This document shows, in pieces, positions 52,891 through 62,086 of a stretch of 64,000 nt of DNA. The stretch is from NCBI RefSeq assembly GCF_000731985.1, contig NZ_JNCS01000011.1, positions 1 to 64,000 on the forward strand, given 5' to 3'. Origin of the DNA: Natrinema altunense (GTDB taxonomy: Archaea > Halobacteriota > Halobacteria > Halobacteriales > Natrialbaceae). A program made the position numbers and the translations under genes. The notes under the pieces were generated by a model. That model did not search any database and was not told the origin of the DNA. It saw only the letters and a program-made list of their open reading frames with translations. The stretch's first letter is position 1. Every line of letters begins with the position of its first letter.

Positions 52891-54036
52891 CTACTCTTCG
52901 AACCCGTCCTCGAACCGGAACGTCCCGTTTCGCTGGATCACGTCGCCGTCGACTTCGATGAACGAGTCCTCACTCATGTCGACGATCATGTCGACGTGGA
53001 CCGCCGAATCGTTGGCCTCGTTGCCCTCGCCGACGGTATCGTCGTAGGCCCGACCGACGGCCATGTGGACGGTATCGCCCATCTTCTCGTCGAAGAGGAT
53101 GTTGTAGGTGAACCGGTCGATGTCGCGGTTCATTCCGATACCGAGTTCGCCCAGTCGGCGCGCGCCGTCGTCGGTGTTGAGTACTTCCGTCAGCACGTCC
53201 TCGTTCTTCGCTGCCGAGTGGGAGACGACCTCGCCGCCGTCGAACTCGAGGTAGACGTCCGTGATCTCCCGTCCCTGATGGTACAGCGGCATGTCGAACA
53301 GTACCTCGCCCTCGACGCTGTCGGGCTGGGGCGCGGTGAAGACCTCCCCGCCGGGGAGGTTGTGCTCGCCGTGGTCGTTGATCGTCGGGTTGCCGTCGAC
53401 GGACATCGTCACGTCGGTCGTATCGCCGCTGACGATGCGGATCTCCTCGGCGGGGTCCATGATTTCGACCATGTTCGCCTGGTGGTCGCGCTGTTCGTCC
53501 CAGTCCTTGTTGACGGCGTCCCAGACGAAGTTCTCGTAGCCCTCGGTGCTCATCTCCGCGAGCTGGGCGTTGGCCGGCGCAGGGTACTGCGTGAGACACC
53601 AGCGCTTGGAGAGTCGCTCCTCGAGAATGGGGCGACGGGCCTGCTGGTGGGCCGCGCTGATTTCGGGATCGACGTCGCTGGTCTGGGTGGCGTTGTCCGT
53701 CGCGCGAACGGCGATGTAGACGTCCGTGTTCTCAATGAGCGCGAGTTCGTGTTCGGGAGTCTCGAACTCGGGACTCGCGGTTTCACCGCTCGTTTCGTCC
53801 GAGGCGCTTCGCGCCTCGCTCCCCTCCGACGAGCGGAGATACGCACGCTGCTGTCGTTTGCCGGTTCGCTGGCTCGTCGTGACCGGATTCGCTCCCAGGT
53901 CGCCGATCACTTCGTGAAGCGCAACGACCAGATCCTCGGCGACCGGGTGGGCATCGATGACGACGTTGTCGCCCGCCTCCAGATCGACCGAGTGGTTGGC
54001 GATGATCTCTGCGTGTTCGCGGATTCGCGGGTCCAT
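52891..54036 (-). CDS. Aminopeptidase, M29 (AmpS/PepS) family
   Basis: 381 residues. M29 landmarks are recognised: EHAEIIANHSVDLEAGDNVVI at the start, WDAVNKDWDEQ and NLPGGEVFTAPQPDSVEG (Glu ligand), then VHMAVGRAYDDT and SAVHVDMIVDM (His/Asp ligands). This group needs two divalent metals and removes N-terminal residues from small peptides. An acidic insertion near residues 70-95 (GSEARSASDETSGETASPEF) is not usual in the family. Monocistronic. Confidence 0.9.
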   Translation of the reverse strand: MDPRIREHAEIIANHSVDLEAGDNVVIDAHPVAEDLVVALHEVIGDLGANPVTTSQRTGKRQQRAYLRSSEGSEARSASDETSGETASPEFETPEHELALIENTDVYIAVRATDNATQTSDVDPEISAAHQQARRPILEERLSKRWCLTQYPAPANAQLAEMSTEGYENFVWDAVNKDWDEQRDHQANMVEIMDPAEEIRIVSGDTTDVTMSVDGNPTINDHGEHNLPGGEVFTAPQPDSVEGEVLFDMPLYHQGREITDVYLEFDGGEVVSHSAAKNEDVLTEVLNTDDGARRLGELGIGMNRDIDRFTYNILFDEKMGDTVHMAVGRAYDDTVGEGNEANDSAVHVDMIVDMSEDSFIEVDGDVIQRNGTFRFEDGFEE

Positions 54037-54120
54037 GTTCCAGTGTTGACGGGGGAGGGAAAAAACGGTTCGTGATGCGGACGCTATCGAGCCCGCGTTC
54101 GACGGAGCCGCGTCCGACGA

Positions 54121-55215
54121 TCAGTCGGCGGCCCATCCTTCCCCGTCTCGCTCGATCGCTCCGGGGTCGCCGCTCGAAGGGCCGCCGGCCGAGTCTCCGG
54201 CCCCTCCCACGACGTCCTCCCGGAAGAACGACACCGTCGCGGCCGTCAGAACGAGCGAGAGCGGGGCCGAAGCGAGCACTGCCAGCAGGACGGCCGCGCC
54301 GCCGCCGCTGACGAGCAGGGACAGACCCAGCGAGGCGACGGCCGCCGTGCCGAGGTGCCAGAGCGCGAAGCTGAGAACTGCGCCGCCGGCCATCGTGAGT
54401 CGCAGGGACCGGCGAAACGCCTCGAGAAACGGCGCGTCGGCGGCGACGAACAGGAACGGCACGGGATAGAAGACGTAGCCGAGTGCGACGATCACCGGAA
54501 TCGCGAGCACGAGGAGGACGGGTTGGAGCACGAAAACCGGGACCCCCAGCAGGAACGCGCCGAACAGAACGAGGTTGTACAGAACGAACCGCGGCGCGTA
54601 GGTCGCGACGCACGAGCCGACGGCGATCGGCTCGCCGCGGAGCCGTCGATCGAGTCCGCCGACGTACGCCGCCATGAGTATCCCCGAGAGCACTGCGTAT
54701 GCGGCGAGTGTGAGTGCGAACCACCCCAACATCTCGGCCGTGAGGGCCTCGAGAGGCACCTCGACGGTTTCGACAGGCGTCTCGATCGTCACGTCGGTGC
54801 CGCCGGAGCCGGTGGTCCCGGCGGGGGTCGTCGACCCGCCGGTTGGCGTCGGTTCTCCGGGCGCACCACCGAAGGAGGGAGCGCCGGACGGCTCCCCATA
54901 CCGGGACCGCGTGGTCGCCGTGGCTGGGTCCGGGGGGTTGACCAACTGCCACAGGGTCACGAGCGGCGACGGGAAGGCGAACTCGAGGTTGAGCGAGAGA
55001 CCGCGACCGGTGGACTCGAGCGCCCGTCGCACCTTTTCGAACTCGAACAGCGCGGCGATCAGGGGGACCACGCCGAACAGTTGCAAGTCACCGAACCGGT
55101 CGATGACACGAGCAACGTGCCGCTGAAACGGGCGTGAACGCTCGCTGCCCACCCCATCGGCCGCCGTCGGTGGGTCGTCGTCGGGAGGGGATTCCGAACC
55201 GGAAGCAGGGGCCAT
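54121..55215 (-). CDS. Polytopic membrane protein of unknown function
   Basis: 364 residues. After a short acidic, Pro-rich N-terminus there is a hydrophobic segment (FGVVPLIAALFEF), a Gly/Thr/Pro-rich loop (105-145; GGSTTPAGTTGSGGTDV), and about five membrane helices from 165 to 335, followed by an acidic tail. The arrangement recalls DUF7544/DUF4013-type haloarchaeal membrane proteins. The start MAPASGSESPP at 55215 was chosen; the frame is open much further but without coding character. Next to a broken threonine aldolase. Confidence 0.7.
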   Translation of the reverse strand: MAPASGSESPPDDDPPTAADGVGSERSRPFQRHVARVIDRFGDLQLFGVVPLIAALFEFEKVRRALESTGRGLSLNLEFAFPSPLVTLWQLVNPPDPATATTRSRYGEPSGAPSFGGAPGEPTPTGGSTTPAGTTGSGGTDVTIETPVETVEVPLEALTAEMLGWFALTLAAYAVLSGILMAAYVGGLDRRLRGEPIAVGSCVATYAPRFVLYNLVLFGAFLLGVPVFVLQPVLLVLAIPVIVALGYVFYPVPFLFVAADAPFLEAFRRSLRLTMAGGAVLSFALWHLGTAAVASLGLSLLVSGGGAAVLLAVLASAPLSLVLTAATVSFFREDVVGGAGDSAGGPSSGDPGAIERDGEGWAAD

Positions 55216-55269
55216 ACGTCGCCGTACACATGACGGGACAGTGAACGTTTCCCTCGGCGATCGTCGCCG

Positions 55270-55565
55270 CTCGAGGCCCTCTCGAACGTCACCGACCTCG
55301 ATACGGATCACGAAAACGCCCGCCTGCTCGCGGCGGGGCTGGACGGCATCGACGGGTTCGACGTACAGGCGCCGGAAACGAACATCGTCCTCGCGGACGT
55401 GTCGGAAACGGGGCTCGAGCCGTCGACCGTCGTCGAACGACTCGGCGAGCGGGACGTGCTGGTAACGCCGTTCGGTCCGACGACGGTCCATTCTGTACGC
55501 ACCGCGACGTCGACCGCGCGGCCATCGAGCGGGCGCTCGAGCGACTCGAGGCCGCGTTCGCCTGA
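55270..55565 (+). pseudogene. C-terminal fragment of L-threonine aldolase with a 1-nt frameshift
   Basis: The reading frame at 55270-55490 encodes LDTDHENARLLAAGLDG, then PETNIVLADVSETGLEPS and VLVTPFGPTTV, matching the end of low-specificity L-threonine aldolase. After GTCC at about 55486-55489 the match continues in the next frame (RFCTHRDVDRAAIERALERL...A, stop at 55565). A missing G in GTCC(G)ATTCTG restores the expected VRFCTHRD. The N-terminal PLP-binding half is absent upstream. So this is a dead remnant of a once intact gene. Confidence 0.8.
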
Positions 55566-55571
55566 CGCCGG

Positions 55572-55718
55572 TCAGCGCTCGCCGCGCATCCCGTCGCGGA
55601 ACTCGAGGACCGTCCGCCGGAGGAGGAGGTACGCGAAGAAGACCAACCCGAGCAGGATCAGGACGACCGCGATGATGACCGGGTCGTCGGGGAGGAAGCC
55701 GATGATGGTGTCCAGCAT
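55572..55718 (-). CDS. Tiny membrane protein
   Basis: 48 residues: MLDTIIGFLPDDPV, a single helix IIAVVLILLGLVFFAYLLL, then a basic Arg-rich tail ending RDGMRGER. The ATG at 55718, the clean hydrophobic core and the positive-inside tail support coding. It is convergent with the aldolase fragment. Function unknown. Confidence 0.6.
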   Translation of the reverse strand: MLDTIIGFLPDDPVIIAVVLILLGLVFFAYLLLRRTVLEFRDGMRGER

Positions 55719-56102
55719 ACGTCGCGGTTACACTGTCAGCGTGGTTAACCGTTTCGACCTCGGTCGGTTGCATCCGTCCGGCGGGTCGGTAACTAAAACC
55801 CGTCTTTCAGCTTGGGCTACCTATAACGTCGGTCGGGTCGTAGCCCGATGTGTGCCTCGATCGTCGGTCCTCACCCTCCCGAATCCGTTCCGAGGGCCGC
55901 CCTCGAGATCGAGGCCAGCTCCCACCCCCTTCGATCATCCCGGTGCCGATCACGGCGGCCCGCCCGCGACTTCGGTCCCGTCTGACGGCCGGCACGACGG
56001 CGGGTCGCCTCCCCCTGCTAGCGGTCCCCGTCGATCCACCGCACCGGTCCCGCACCCGAGCCCCCGCTGACGCTGTGGCGACCCACGGCAGACCGCTCTC
56101 TG
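55719..56102. other. Intergenic region, no gene recognised
   Basis: GC-rich; open frames on both strands are Pro/Arg-rich and without protein-like character. It contains GGCTACCTATAACG near 55814-55827, a possible promoter element reading right. No repeat or RNA gene recognised. Confidence 0.35.
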
Positions 56103-56678
56103 TCACCGGTCTTCGCGCTTCCCGTGTGACTCATTCCCGTCACCGTCCTCCGCAAGTGTCCCCGTCTCCCCCGAAATCCGGACCGTTTCGATGACCGTTC
56201 CGTTCGGGTCGCGGATCTCGCCGGCGAGACCGCCGTCCGATCGCTCCTCGAGCACGGCGAACCCCGGCCGATTCCCGCGCGGGTCGGCGTGGCTGCCGGG
56301 ATTGAGCAACTGGACGGTGTCGCTCTCGACGACCGTCGGTCGGTGGCTGTGGCCGAAGACGACGACGTCGGCCCCTCGCGAGCGTCCGAACATCGCGAGT
56401 CCCGTCTCGCCGCCGTCCCGTCGGTGCGTGACGGCGACCCGGACGCCACCGGCCTCGACGACGCGTGCCGCCGGGAGCCGGTCGCGTACCGTCGCACTGT
56501 CGGCGTTTCCGTGGACCGCGTACAGCCGATCACACTCCGTCTGAAACGCCTCGAGCGCCGTCTCGGTCGTGAAGTCGCCGGCGTGAATGACGGTGTCGGC
56601 CTCCCGGGCCGCGGTCAGTGCGTCGCCCTCGAGTTCGTGGCCGCGGCTGCTGTGCGTGTCGGAGAAAATCGCGATCAT
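56103..56678 (-). CDS. YfcE/MJ0936-type metallophosphoesterase
   Basis: 191 residues. All metal motifs are present: FSDTHSS (D-x-H) at 5-11, VIHAGDFT (GD) near 33, VHGNAD (GNxD) near 56, VTHRRDGG and FGHSHRP (GHxH) near 110. The family hydrolyses phosphodiesters such as cyclic dinucleotides or small nucleotides. The C-terminal 30 residues are acidic and polar. The start MIAIFSDTHSS is well placed. Monocistronic. Confidence 0.9.
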   Translation of the reverse strand: MIAIFSDTHSSRGHELEGDALTAAREADTVIHAGDFTTETALEAFQTECDRLYAVHGNADSATVRDRLPAARVVEAGGVRVAVTHRRDGGETGLAMFGRSRGADVVVFGHSHRPTVVESDTVQLLNPGSHADPRGNRPGFAVLEERSDGGLAGEIRDPNGTVIETVRISGETGTLAEDGDGNESHGKREDR

Positions 56679-56832
56679 GATCGGCCTTCGCCCGTCACTG
56701 ACAGGTCCCTTTCGGATGCGGTCGGCGATACGTCCGGGAGCGCGGTTTGGAGGCGTCGATCGGCTTCGGTCGGCGGCCGACTCGATCTAGAGCGGCTTAT
56801 ACTTTTAGGCCGCCCCTTCGTAGTCGCCGTCG

Positions 56833-57777
56833 ATGGCCAGTAGTACCTCCGTCGTGCTCGCCGCACTGTTCGCGAACGGCGCGATCGCGGTCCTGAAGTT
56901 CGGCGGGTTTCTGTTGACCGGGAGTCCAGCGATGTTGTCGGAGACCTACCACTCGATCTCGGATACGGGGAACCAGATCTTCCTGCTGATCGGGATCAAG
57001 TACGGCGCACAAGAGGCGACCCGCGAGCATCCGTTCGGTCACGGGAAGGCCCAGTTCTTCTACAGCCTCCTCGTGAGCGTCATGCTCTTCGGGATCGCCG
57101 GCTGGGAGAGCGCCCGTCACGGGTACGACGCCCTGACCCACGGCGGCGTCCACCGGGCGAGCGAGGACGTGACGCTGCTGGGACAGACGTTCGACCCGGT
57201 CTTCGTCAACTACGCCGTGTTGCTCGGGGCGATCGCCTTCGAGTCCTACGCGCTCTGGAAGGCCTACCAGGGGATCAGCCGTCAGATGGACGAGTACGGT
57301 TGGACGACTCTCCGCGAGGCGTTCCGCAAGACCAGCGACGTGACGACCCTGACCGCGCTCACCGAGGACACCATCGCGCTCGCCGGCGCGGGGATCGCCC
57401 TCCTCGGCGTGTATCTCACGCGGACGACCGGGAACCCGATGTACGACGCCGCCTCTGCGCTCCTCATCGGACTCATGCTCATGGGATTCGCGATCGCGCT
57501 CGCCTGGCAGAACAAGCGGCTCATCCTCGGCGAGAGCCTGCCGAAGGACGCCGAGGACGAACTCCGAGCGATCGTCGCCGACTGGGACGGCGTCACCGAA
57601 CTCGTCGACTTCCGAACCGTCTACTTCGGTGCCGAGGAGTTGCTCGTCACCGCCGACGTGGCGTTCGAGCCCGATCTCGACGCCGAGACGATCAACGAGC
57701 GCATCACCCGGATCGAACTCGCACTGATGGAGCACGACGACCAGATCCAGAAGGTCTACATCGAACCCGAGACGTAG
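56833..57777 (+). CDS. Cation diffusion facilitator (CDF) family transporter
   Basis: 314 residues, six predicted membrane helices with the N-terminal helix near 5-25, and a C-terminal cytoplasmic domain (about 235-314). Metal site helix 2 has YHSISDTGN, and helix 5 has TEDTIALAGAG, where Glu/Asp stand at the usual His/Asp pair. That change is often linked with a different metal choice from zinc, such as manganese or iron. A TATA-like TATACTTTTAG (56799-56809) is about 29 nt upstream. Efflux of a divalent cation in exchange for protons is expected. Confidence 0.88.
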   Translation: MASSTSVVLAALFANGAIAVLKFGGFLLTGSPAMLSETYHSISDTGNQIFLLIGIKYGAQEATREHPFGHGKAQFFYSLLVSVMLFGIAGWESARHGYDALTHGGVHRASEDVTLLGQTFDPVFVNYAVLLGAIAFESYALWKAYQGISRQMDEYGWTTLREAFRKTSDVTTLTALTEDTIALAGAGIALLGVYLTRTTGNPMYDAASALLIGLMLMGFAIALAWQNKRLILGESLPKDAEDELRAIVADWDGVTELVDFRTVYFGAEELLVTADVAFEPDLDAETINERITRIELALMEHDDQIQKVYIEPET

Positions 57778-57794
57778 CCCCGACTCCGGCCCCG

Positions 57795-58310
57795 CTACTC
57801 CGCGCGTTCCTCCTCCGTGTCGTCGTAGCCCGCCACGACCGTCGAGCCCGGCGGCCGATCGTTCAACACCGCCGTCACCGTCGTCTCCTCGAGATCGACC
57901 GTCGATTTGAGGGGCTCCCATCCCTCGTCCGTCTCGATGGCGACCGCGACATCCGTCGGACTCGCACCCGGTGGCAGTCGGGAGGGGTCGTAGACGAGCC
58001 TAATCTCGATCGCTTCGACGGCCTTCAGTCCGCCGACGCTCTGGATTTCGACGGGATCACCGAGGGCGTCGACAGGTGCCTCGTCACCGTTCTTCACGAG
58101 CCCGAACCCGTCGGGGACGACGCCCGCGACGACGGCGATATGGGCACCCGCCTGCTCGAGTGTGAATTCCACGACGTTGCTCGAATCGTATCCGGGGATG
58201 GTCATATTCGAGGCGTTGGCCCGGACACGTTTGTCGCTGTACCGTGCGATAGCCGGCCGGTGATCGCCGACGGCACCGTGAAACTGGGCCGTGCTATCGC
58301 TCGGAACCAT
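57795..58310 (-). CDS. Protein of unknown function, beta-sandwich-like
   Basis: 171 residues from the ATG at 58310. The sequence alternates strands and turns (FTLEQAGAHIAVVAGVV, EIQSVGGLKAVEAIEIRLVYDP, VAVAIETDEGWEPLKSTVDL), and its end resembles the C-terminal beta domain seen in PGF-CTERM or other haloarchaeal surface proteins, but there is no signal peptide or anchor here. It overlaps the stop of the methyltransferase by 17 nt, so the two are co-transcribed. Function unknown. Confidence 0.6.
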   Translation of the reverse strand: MVPSDSTAQFHGAVGDHRPAIARYSDKRVRANASNMTIPGYDSSNVVEFTLEQAGAHIAVVAGVVPDGFGLVKNGDEAPVDALGDPVEIQSVGGLKAVEAIEIRLVYDPSRLPPGASPTDVAVAIETDEGWEPLKSTVDLEETTVTAVLNDRPPGSTVVAGYDDTEEERAE

Positions 58311-58917
58311 CCCCCGACCGACTCCCGTCAGCCGCCTCGCCCGACTCGGCACCAGCGAGGACCGAGACCCAGTTCTCTTCCGTCTCGACGAGCAGTGGCT
58401 CGAACCTGACGTCTTCGACGATCGAGCGGATCGCGTCCGCGCGATAGTACTCGAAATGTCTGTCGCGTGACTCGCCGGCTGTCGTCGGGGCGCGTTTGAT
58501 CAAAAGGAAGGCAATGCCGTCGGGACGAAGCACCCGACGGAACTCGCGCAGAGTTGCGATCGCATCCGACCGGGGGACGTGCAGAAACGACGCGGAACTC
58601 CAGAGGCCGTCGAACGCGGCATCGTCGAACGGCAGGTCACGCATGTCCCCCCGGACGAGTGATGCGGTCGGCTCGCGTTCGCAGGCTGCTTGCAGGAATG
58701 CGGAGGTCAGATCGAGTCCGACCGTGTCGTAGCCGGCGGACTCGAACGTCGAGAGATCCGAGCCGGGCCCGCAGCCGACATCCAGTAGCCGGTCGCCGGC
58801 GAGTGCGTCGAAAAAGGGCTCGCCGTACTGGGCTGCGACCGACTCGGCACAGTACTTCCGAACGTAGGCGTCAGCGTCGGACTCGTATTCCTCGAGCGTG
58901 CGGGAGACCTCGTCCAT
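58294..58917 (-). CDS. Class I SAM-dependent methyltransferase
   Basis: 207 residues, Rossmann fold. Motif I LLDVGCGPGSDLSTF near 44, motif II GLDLTSAFL near 67, post-motif RGDMRDLPFDDAAFDGLW near 90 and LREFRRVLRPDGIAFLL near 124 are all present, as in UbiE/small-molecule methyltransferases. Acceptor unknown. Its 3' end overlaps the next gene. The N-terminus MDEVSRTLEEYESDADAY fits. Confidence 0.9.
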   Translation of the reverse strand: MDEVSRTLEEYESDADAYVRKYCAESVAAQYGEPFFDALAGDRLLDVGCGPGSDLSTFESAGYDTVGLDLTSAFLQAACEREPTASLVRGDMRDLPFDDAAFDGLWSSASFLHVPRSDAIATLREFRRVLRPDGIAFLLIKRAPTTAGESRDRHFEYYRADAIRSIVEDVRFEPLLVETEENWVSVLAGAESGEAADGSRSGDGSER

Positions 58918-59015
58918 GCTGGCTCGTCGAACGGATTCTAACGGTACCAGAATATATGTTCGGGTGACGAGTCCGACGGCCCGTCGCGGGTTCGCAGGTG
59001 GAATCGAGACGAATC

Positions 59016-59023
59016 CTTTTATC
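59016..59023 (+). promoter_or_regulatory. TATA-like box for the helicase gene
   Basis: CTTTTATC is centred about 27 nt upstream of the GTG start at 59047, suggesting a leaderless transcript. Confidence 0.5.
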
Positions 59024-59046
59024 GCAGCGCGAACCTATCGTCTCGT

Positions 59047-61218
59047 GTGTCCGAGACTGCCGGGTACATGCGCTTTTTCCCGTACGACCAGCCGTACGAG
59101 AACCAGCGCGAGGCGATGGACCGCATCTATAACTCCCTCCACCGGGGCCAGGACGTCCTCTTCGAGGGGGCCTGCGGGACCGGCAAGACCCTCTCGTCGC
59201 TGGTCCCCGCCCTCGAGATCGCTCGCGAGCAGGACAAGACGGTCGTCATCACGACCAACGTCCACCAGCAGATGCGCCAGTTCGTCGCCGAGGCCCGCGC
59301 GATCACCCGCGAAGAGTCCATCCGCGCGGTCGTGTTCAAGGGAAAAGCGTCGATGTGTCACATCGACGTCGGCTACGAGGAGTGTCAGGCGCTGCGGGAC
59401 AACACCCGCGCGGTCGTCGACGCCGAACGCGACCGCGAGCAACTCGAGCGCCGGCAACGCGAACTGCTCGCGGAGAGTCAGGACGGCGACGGCTCGGCGG
59501 CCGACGCTCGCTCGGCGGTGATGGACGAACTCGAGGCCATCGAGGACCGACTCGAGGACTTAGAAGAGCAGACCGTCTGTGACTACTACCGGAACAACCT
59601 GACGCAGAACACGGACGACTTCTTCGGGTGGCTCTTCGAGGATGTCCGCACGCCGGAGGAGATTTACGACTACGCCGAACGACAGCAGTTCTGCGGCTAC
59701 GAGCTCCTGAAGGAAGGGCTCGAGGGCGTCGATCTGGTCGTCTGTAACTACCATCACCTGCTCGATGCGACCATCCGCGAGCAGTTCTTCCGCTGGCTGG
59801 GCCGCGATCCGGACGATATCATCGCCGTCTTCGACGAGGCCCACAACGTCGAGGACGCCGCCCGCGAGCACGCGACTCGAACCTGCTCCGAGCGGACGTT
59901 CGACGCCGCGTTGGACGAGGTCGCCGACGCGGACGATCCGCGCGCCGAGGACGCCGCGAACGTCCTCTCGGCGTTCCACCGCGCGCTCGTCGAGACCTAC
60001 GAGGAGTCCGTCGGGTTCGGCGACCGTGAGGGGATCGACAACACGTGGTCCGACGTCTCGATCGCCAACGAGGACCGCAAGGACGACCTCACGCTCGCGT
60101 TCCTCCAACGGTACTCCGGTCGGGGGATCGAGGACGATCTCGAGGCCGCGATGAAACTCGGCCGGAAGCTAGACGAGCAGTACGAGGAGGCGTATCGGGA
60201 GGGCGAGACGGCCACGCGGACGGAGTGTCAGACCCTCCAGGCTGCCGGCTTCATCAGCGCGTGGATGGCCGAGGGCTCGGCGGAGGGGCTCTATCCGGTC
60301 GTCGCCGTCACCCGCGACGCCGGCACCGACGAGGTGTACGGCCGCGCGGAGCTGTACTCCTGTCTCCCGCGGCAGGTGACCGGCACGTTGTTCGACGAGA
60401 TCTCCGCGACCGTCCTGATGAGCGCGACCATCCAGCCGTTCGAGGTCACGGAGAACGTGCTCGGTCTCGAGGACGCGGTGACGATGGGCTACGGGCTGGG
60501 GTTCCCCGCGGAGAACCGCCGCACGTACGCCGTCGAGACGCCGCCGTTGTTCTCCTCGGATCGCGACGATCCTGCCGTCCAGGAGACGGTCACGGAGACG
60601 ATCCACGACGCCGTCCGGATGACGCCGGGCAACACGCTCGCCTTTTTCCCCAACTACGGCGAGGCGAGCCGGTATGCCGACCGGCTCGTGAGCCGCAGCG
60701 ATCGGACGCTCTACCTGGACGAGCCGGGCCAGTCCGTCGAGGAACTCCGGCAGCAGTTCGTCGCGGACGACGGCGCGGTGCTCTGTACCTCGCTGTGGGG
60801 GACGCTCGCCGAGGGCGTGAGCTTCGACGGCGACGACGCGAACACGGTCCTGGTCGTCGGCGTTCCCTACCCGCACCTGGACGACCGCGCCGAGGCGGTT
60901 CAGGACGCCTACGACGTGGCCTTCGACGGCACCGACACGGGCTGGCGCTACGCCGTCGAGATCCCGACGATCCGCAAGACCAGGCAGGCCCTGGGCCGGG
61001 TCATCCGCTCGCCCGAGGAGGTCGGCGTCCGCGCGCTGCTCGACCGACGCTACTCGAGGCGGGCAAAGCCGGATCTGGGCAAGTACAGCGTCAACGGCAT
61101 CTTCCCCCACGAGGAGCGCGAGGAACTGATCGATATCGACCCGGAGAAACTCAAGTTCTCGATGCTCAACTTCTACGGCGGCCACGACGCCTACGACGGC
61201 GACCCGCCGACACCGTGA
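59047..61218 (+). CDS. XPD/Rad3-like Fe-S DNA helicase
   Basis: 723 residues, superfamily 2. Walker A ACGTGKTLSSL near 37, DEAH box FDEAHN near 263, motif III LMSATIQPFE near 460, and C-terminal motifs TSLWGTLAEGVSF and QALGRVIRSPEE near 652. Four Cys (SMCHI, EECQ, TVCDY, QFCGY) between 109 and 217 form the [4Fe-4S] site of XPD/DinG. These are 5'-3' helicases for repair or transcription-linked unwinding. It starts at GTG with MSETAGYMRFFPY. A coiled-coil-like insertion, residues about 128-175, stands inside the Fe-S region. Likely a leaderless mRNA. Confidence 0.94.
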   Translation: MSETAGYMRFFPYDQPYENQREAMDRIYNSLHRGQDVLFEGACGTGKTLSSLVPALEIAREQDKTVVITTNVHQQMRQFVAEARAITREESIRAVVFKGKASMCHIDVGYEECQALRDNTRAVVDAERDREQLERRQRELLAESQDGDGSAADARSAVMDELEAIEDRLEDLEEQTVCDYYRNNLTQNTDDFFGWLFEDVRTPEEIYDYAERQQFCGYELLKEGLEGVDLVVCNYHHLLDATIREQFFRWLGRDPDDIIAVFDEAHNVEDAAREHATRTCSERTFDAALDEVADADDPRAEDAANVLSAFHRALVETYEESVGFGDREGIDNTWSDVSIANEDRKDDLTLAFLQRYSGRGIEDDLEAAMKLGRKLDEQYEEAYREGETATRTECQTLQAAGFISAWMAEGSAEGLYPVVAVTRDAGTDEVYGRAELYSCLPRQVTGTLFDEISATVLMSATIQPFEVTENVLGLEDAVTMGYGLGFPAENRRTYAVETPPLFSSDRDDPAVQETVTETIHDAVRMTPGNTLAFFPNYGEASRYADRLVSRSDRTLYLDEPGQSVEELRQQFVADDGAVLCTSLWGTLAEGVSFDGDDANTVLVVGVPYPHLDDRAEAVQDAYDVAFDGTDTGWRYAVEIPTIRKTRQALGRVIRSPEEVGVRALLDRRYSRRAKPDLGKYSVNGIFPHEEREELIDIDPEKLKFSMLNFYGGHDAYDGDPPTP

Positions 61219-61232
61219 CCCCAACTGCGGGA

Positions 61233-61733
61233 TCAGGACGGCAACGAAACGCGGCTCACCGGCAGCTTGTTCGTCCCGTCCCAGAACTCGAGTTCGCTGA
61301 CCGTCCATCGAACCGGGTCGATCTCGCGGTCGGCCAGCCGGCGTGCGGTCGCGAGGTCGCCGCCGCGGGCCAGCGTCACGTGCGGCACGTAGTCGCCGCC
61401 TTCGAGTCCGTCGACGGGGTCGAAGGCCTCGGTGAGCGTGGCGTGAACGTCCTCGAGTCCGGGACTGTCGACGGCTAAATAGACCACTGGAGCCGAACCG
61501 AGCGGTGGGTCTTCGAAGTAGTCGATGCCCGTGATCGCGGCCTCGACGGCAGGGGTGTCCTCGAGCGCGCGGTGGGCACGGTGTTGGAGCTGTGCGACGT
61601 GGTCGGCCTCGCCGAGCCGCTTGAGCAGACAGGAGTGGTCCTCGCGGACGGTCTCGAACCCGATCAGGTCGGGATGGAGCCGGTTCGCGAGCTGTCGGAC
61701 GCGACCGGGGACCGGAACGTTGACGCTGTACAC
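61233..61733 (-). CDS. 2H-phosphoesterase superfamily protein (2'-5' RNA ligase-like)
   Basis: 166 residues. The second catalytic motif HVTLARGGDL near 119 is clear. The first appears as DHSCLLKRL near 33, where the usual H-x-T/S-L is shifted to H-S-C-L, so activity is likely but not sure. MYSVNVPVPGRV begins with a GTG start at 61733. It differs from the standard ThpR at 13671 and may act on other cyclic phosphates. It is convergent with the helicase gene (14 nt apart). Confidence 0.8.
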   Translation of the reverse strand: MYSVNVPVPGRVRQLANRLHPDLIGFETVREDHSCLLKRLGEADHVAQLQHRAHRALEDTPAVEAAITGIDYFEDPPLGSAPVVYLAVDSPGLEDVHATLTEAFDPVDGLEGGDYVPHVTLARGGDLATARRLADREIDPVRWTVSELEFWDGTNKLPVSRVSLPS

Positions 61734-61805
61734 TTCGGTCGCCGTTGGGCCGAGGCGGCTATCAGTCTGCTGGTCTCGCGGGAGCGGCGGCGATTCGGTG
61801 CCGGG

Positions 61806-62000
61806 TTAGAGCCGGTCGAGCAGCCAGAGGCCGATCAGCACGGCGATCGCGAACTGGACGACGAGGGCGAACGGACCGAGCAGGCTCGTGAGACCGTTGA
61901 TCACCGCGCCGATGATCTCGAGCACGAGCAAGACGGCGACCAGCCCGAGGACGAGTTTCAGCAGGGTCTCGATCTCGAGTTCGCCGCGGGTGTCGAACAT
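61806..62000 (-). CDS. Small membrane protein, two helices
   Basis: 64 residues: a short polar start (MFDTRGELEIET), then LLKLVLGLVAVLLVLEIIG and a second helix FALVVQFAIAVLIGLWLL ending DRL. Similar small membrane proteins are frequent in haloarchaea. Its start lies 86 nt from the divergent signal-peptide protein gene. Function unknown. Confidence 0.7.
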   Translation of the reverse strand: MFDTRGELEIETLLKLVLGLVAVLLVLEIIGAVINGLTSLLGPFALVVQFAIAVLIGLWLLDRL

Positions 62001-62086
62001 ACGGCCACGCTTGAGAGACTAGCTGAAAAACACGTCGGTACGGTGGTCGGAAAGACCTATTTAGACGGCTCCGGCATATCATAGTA

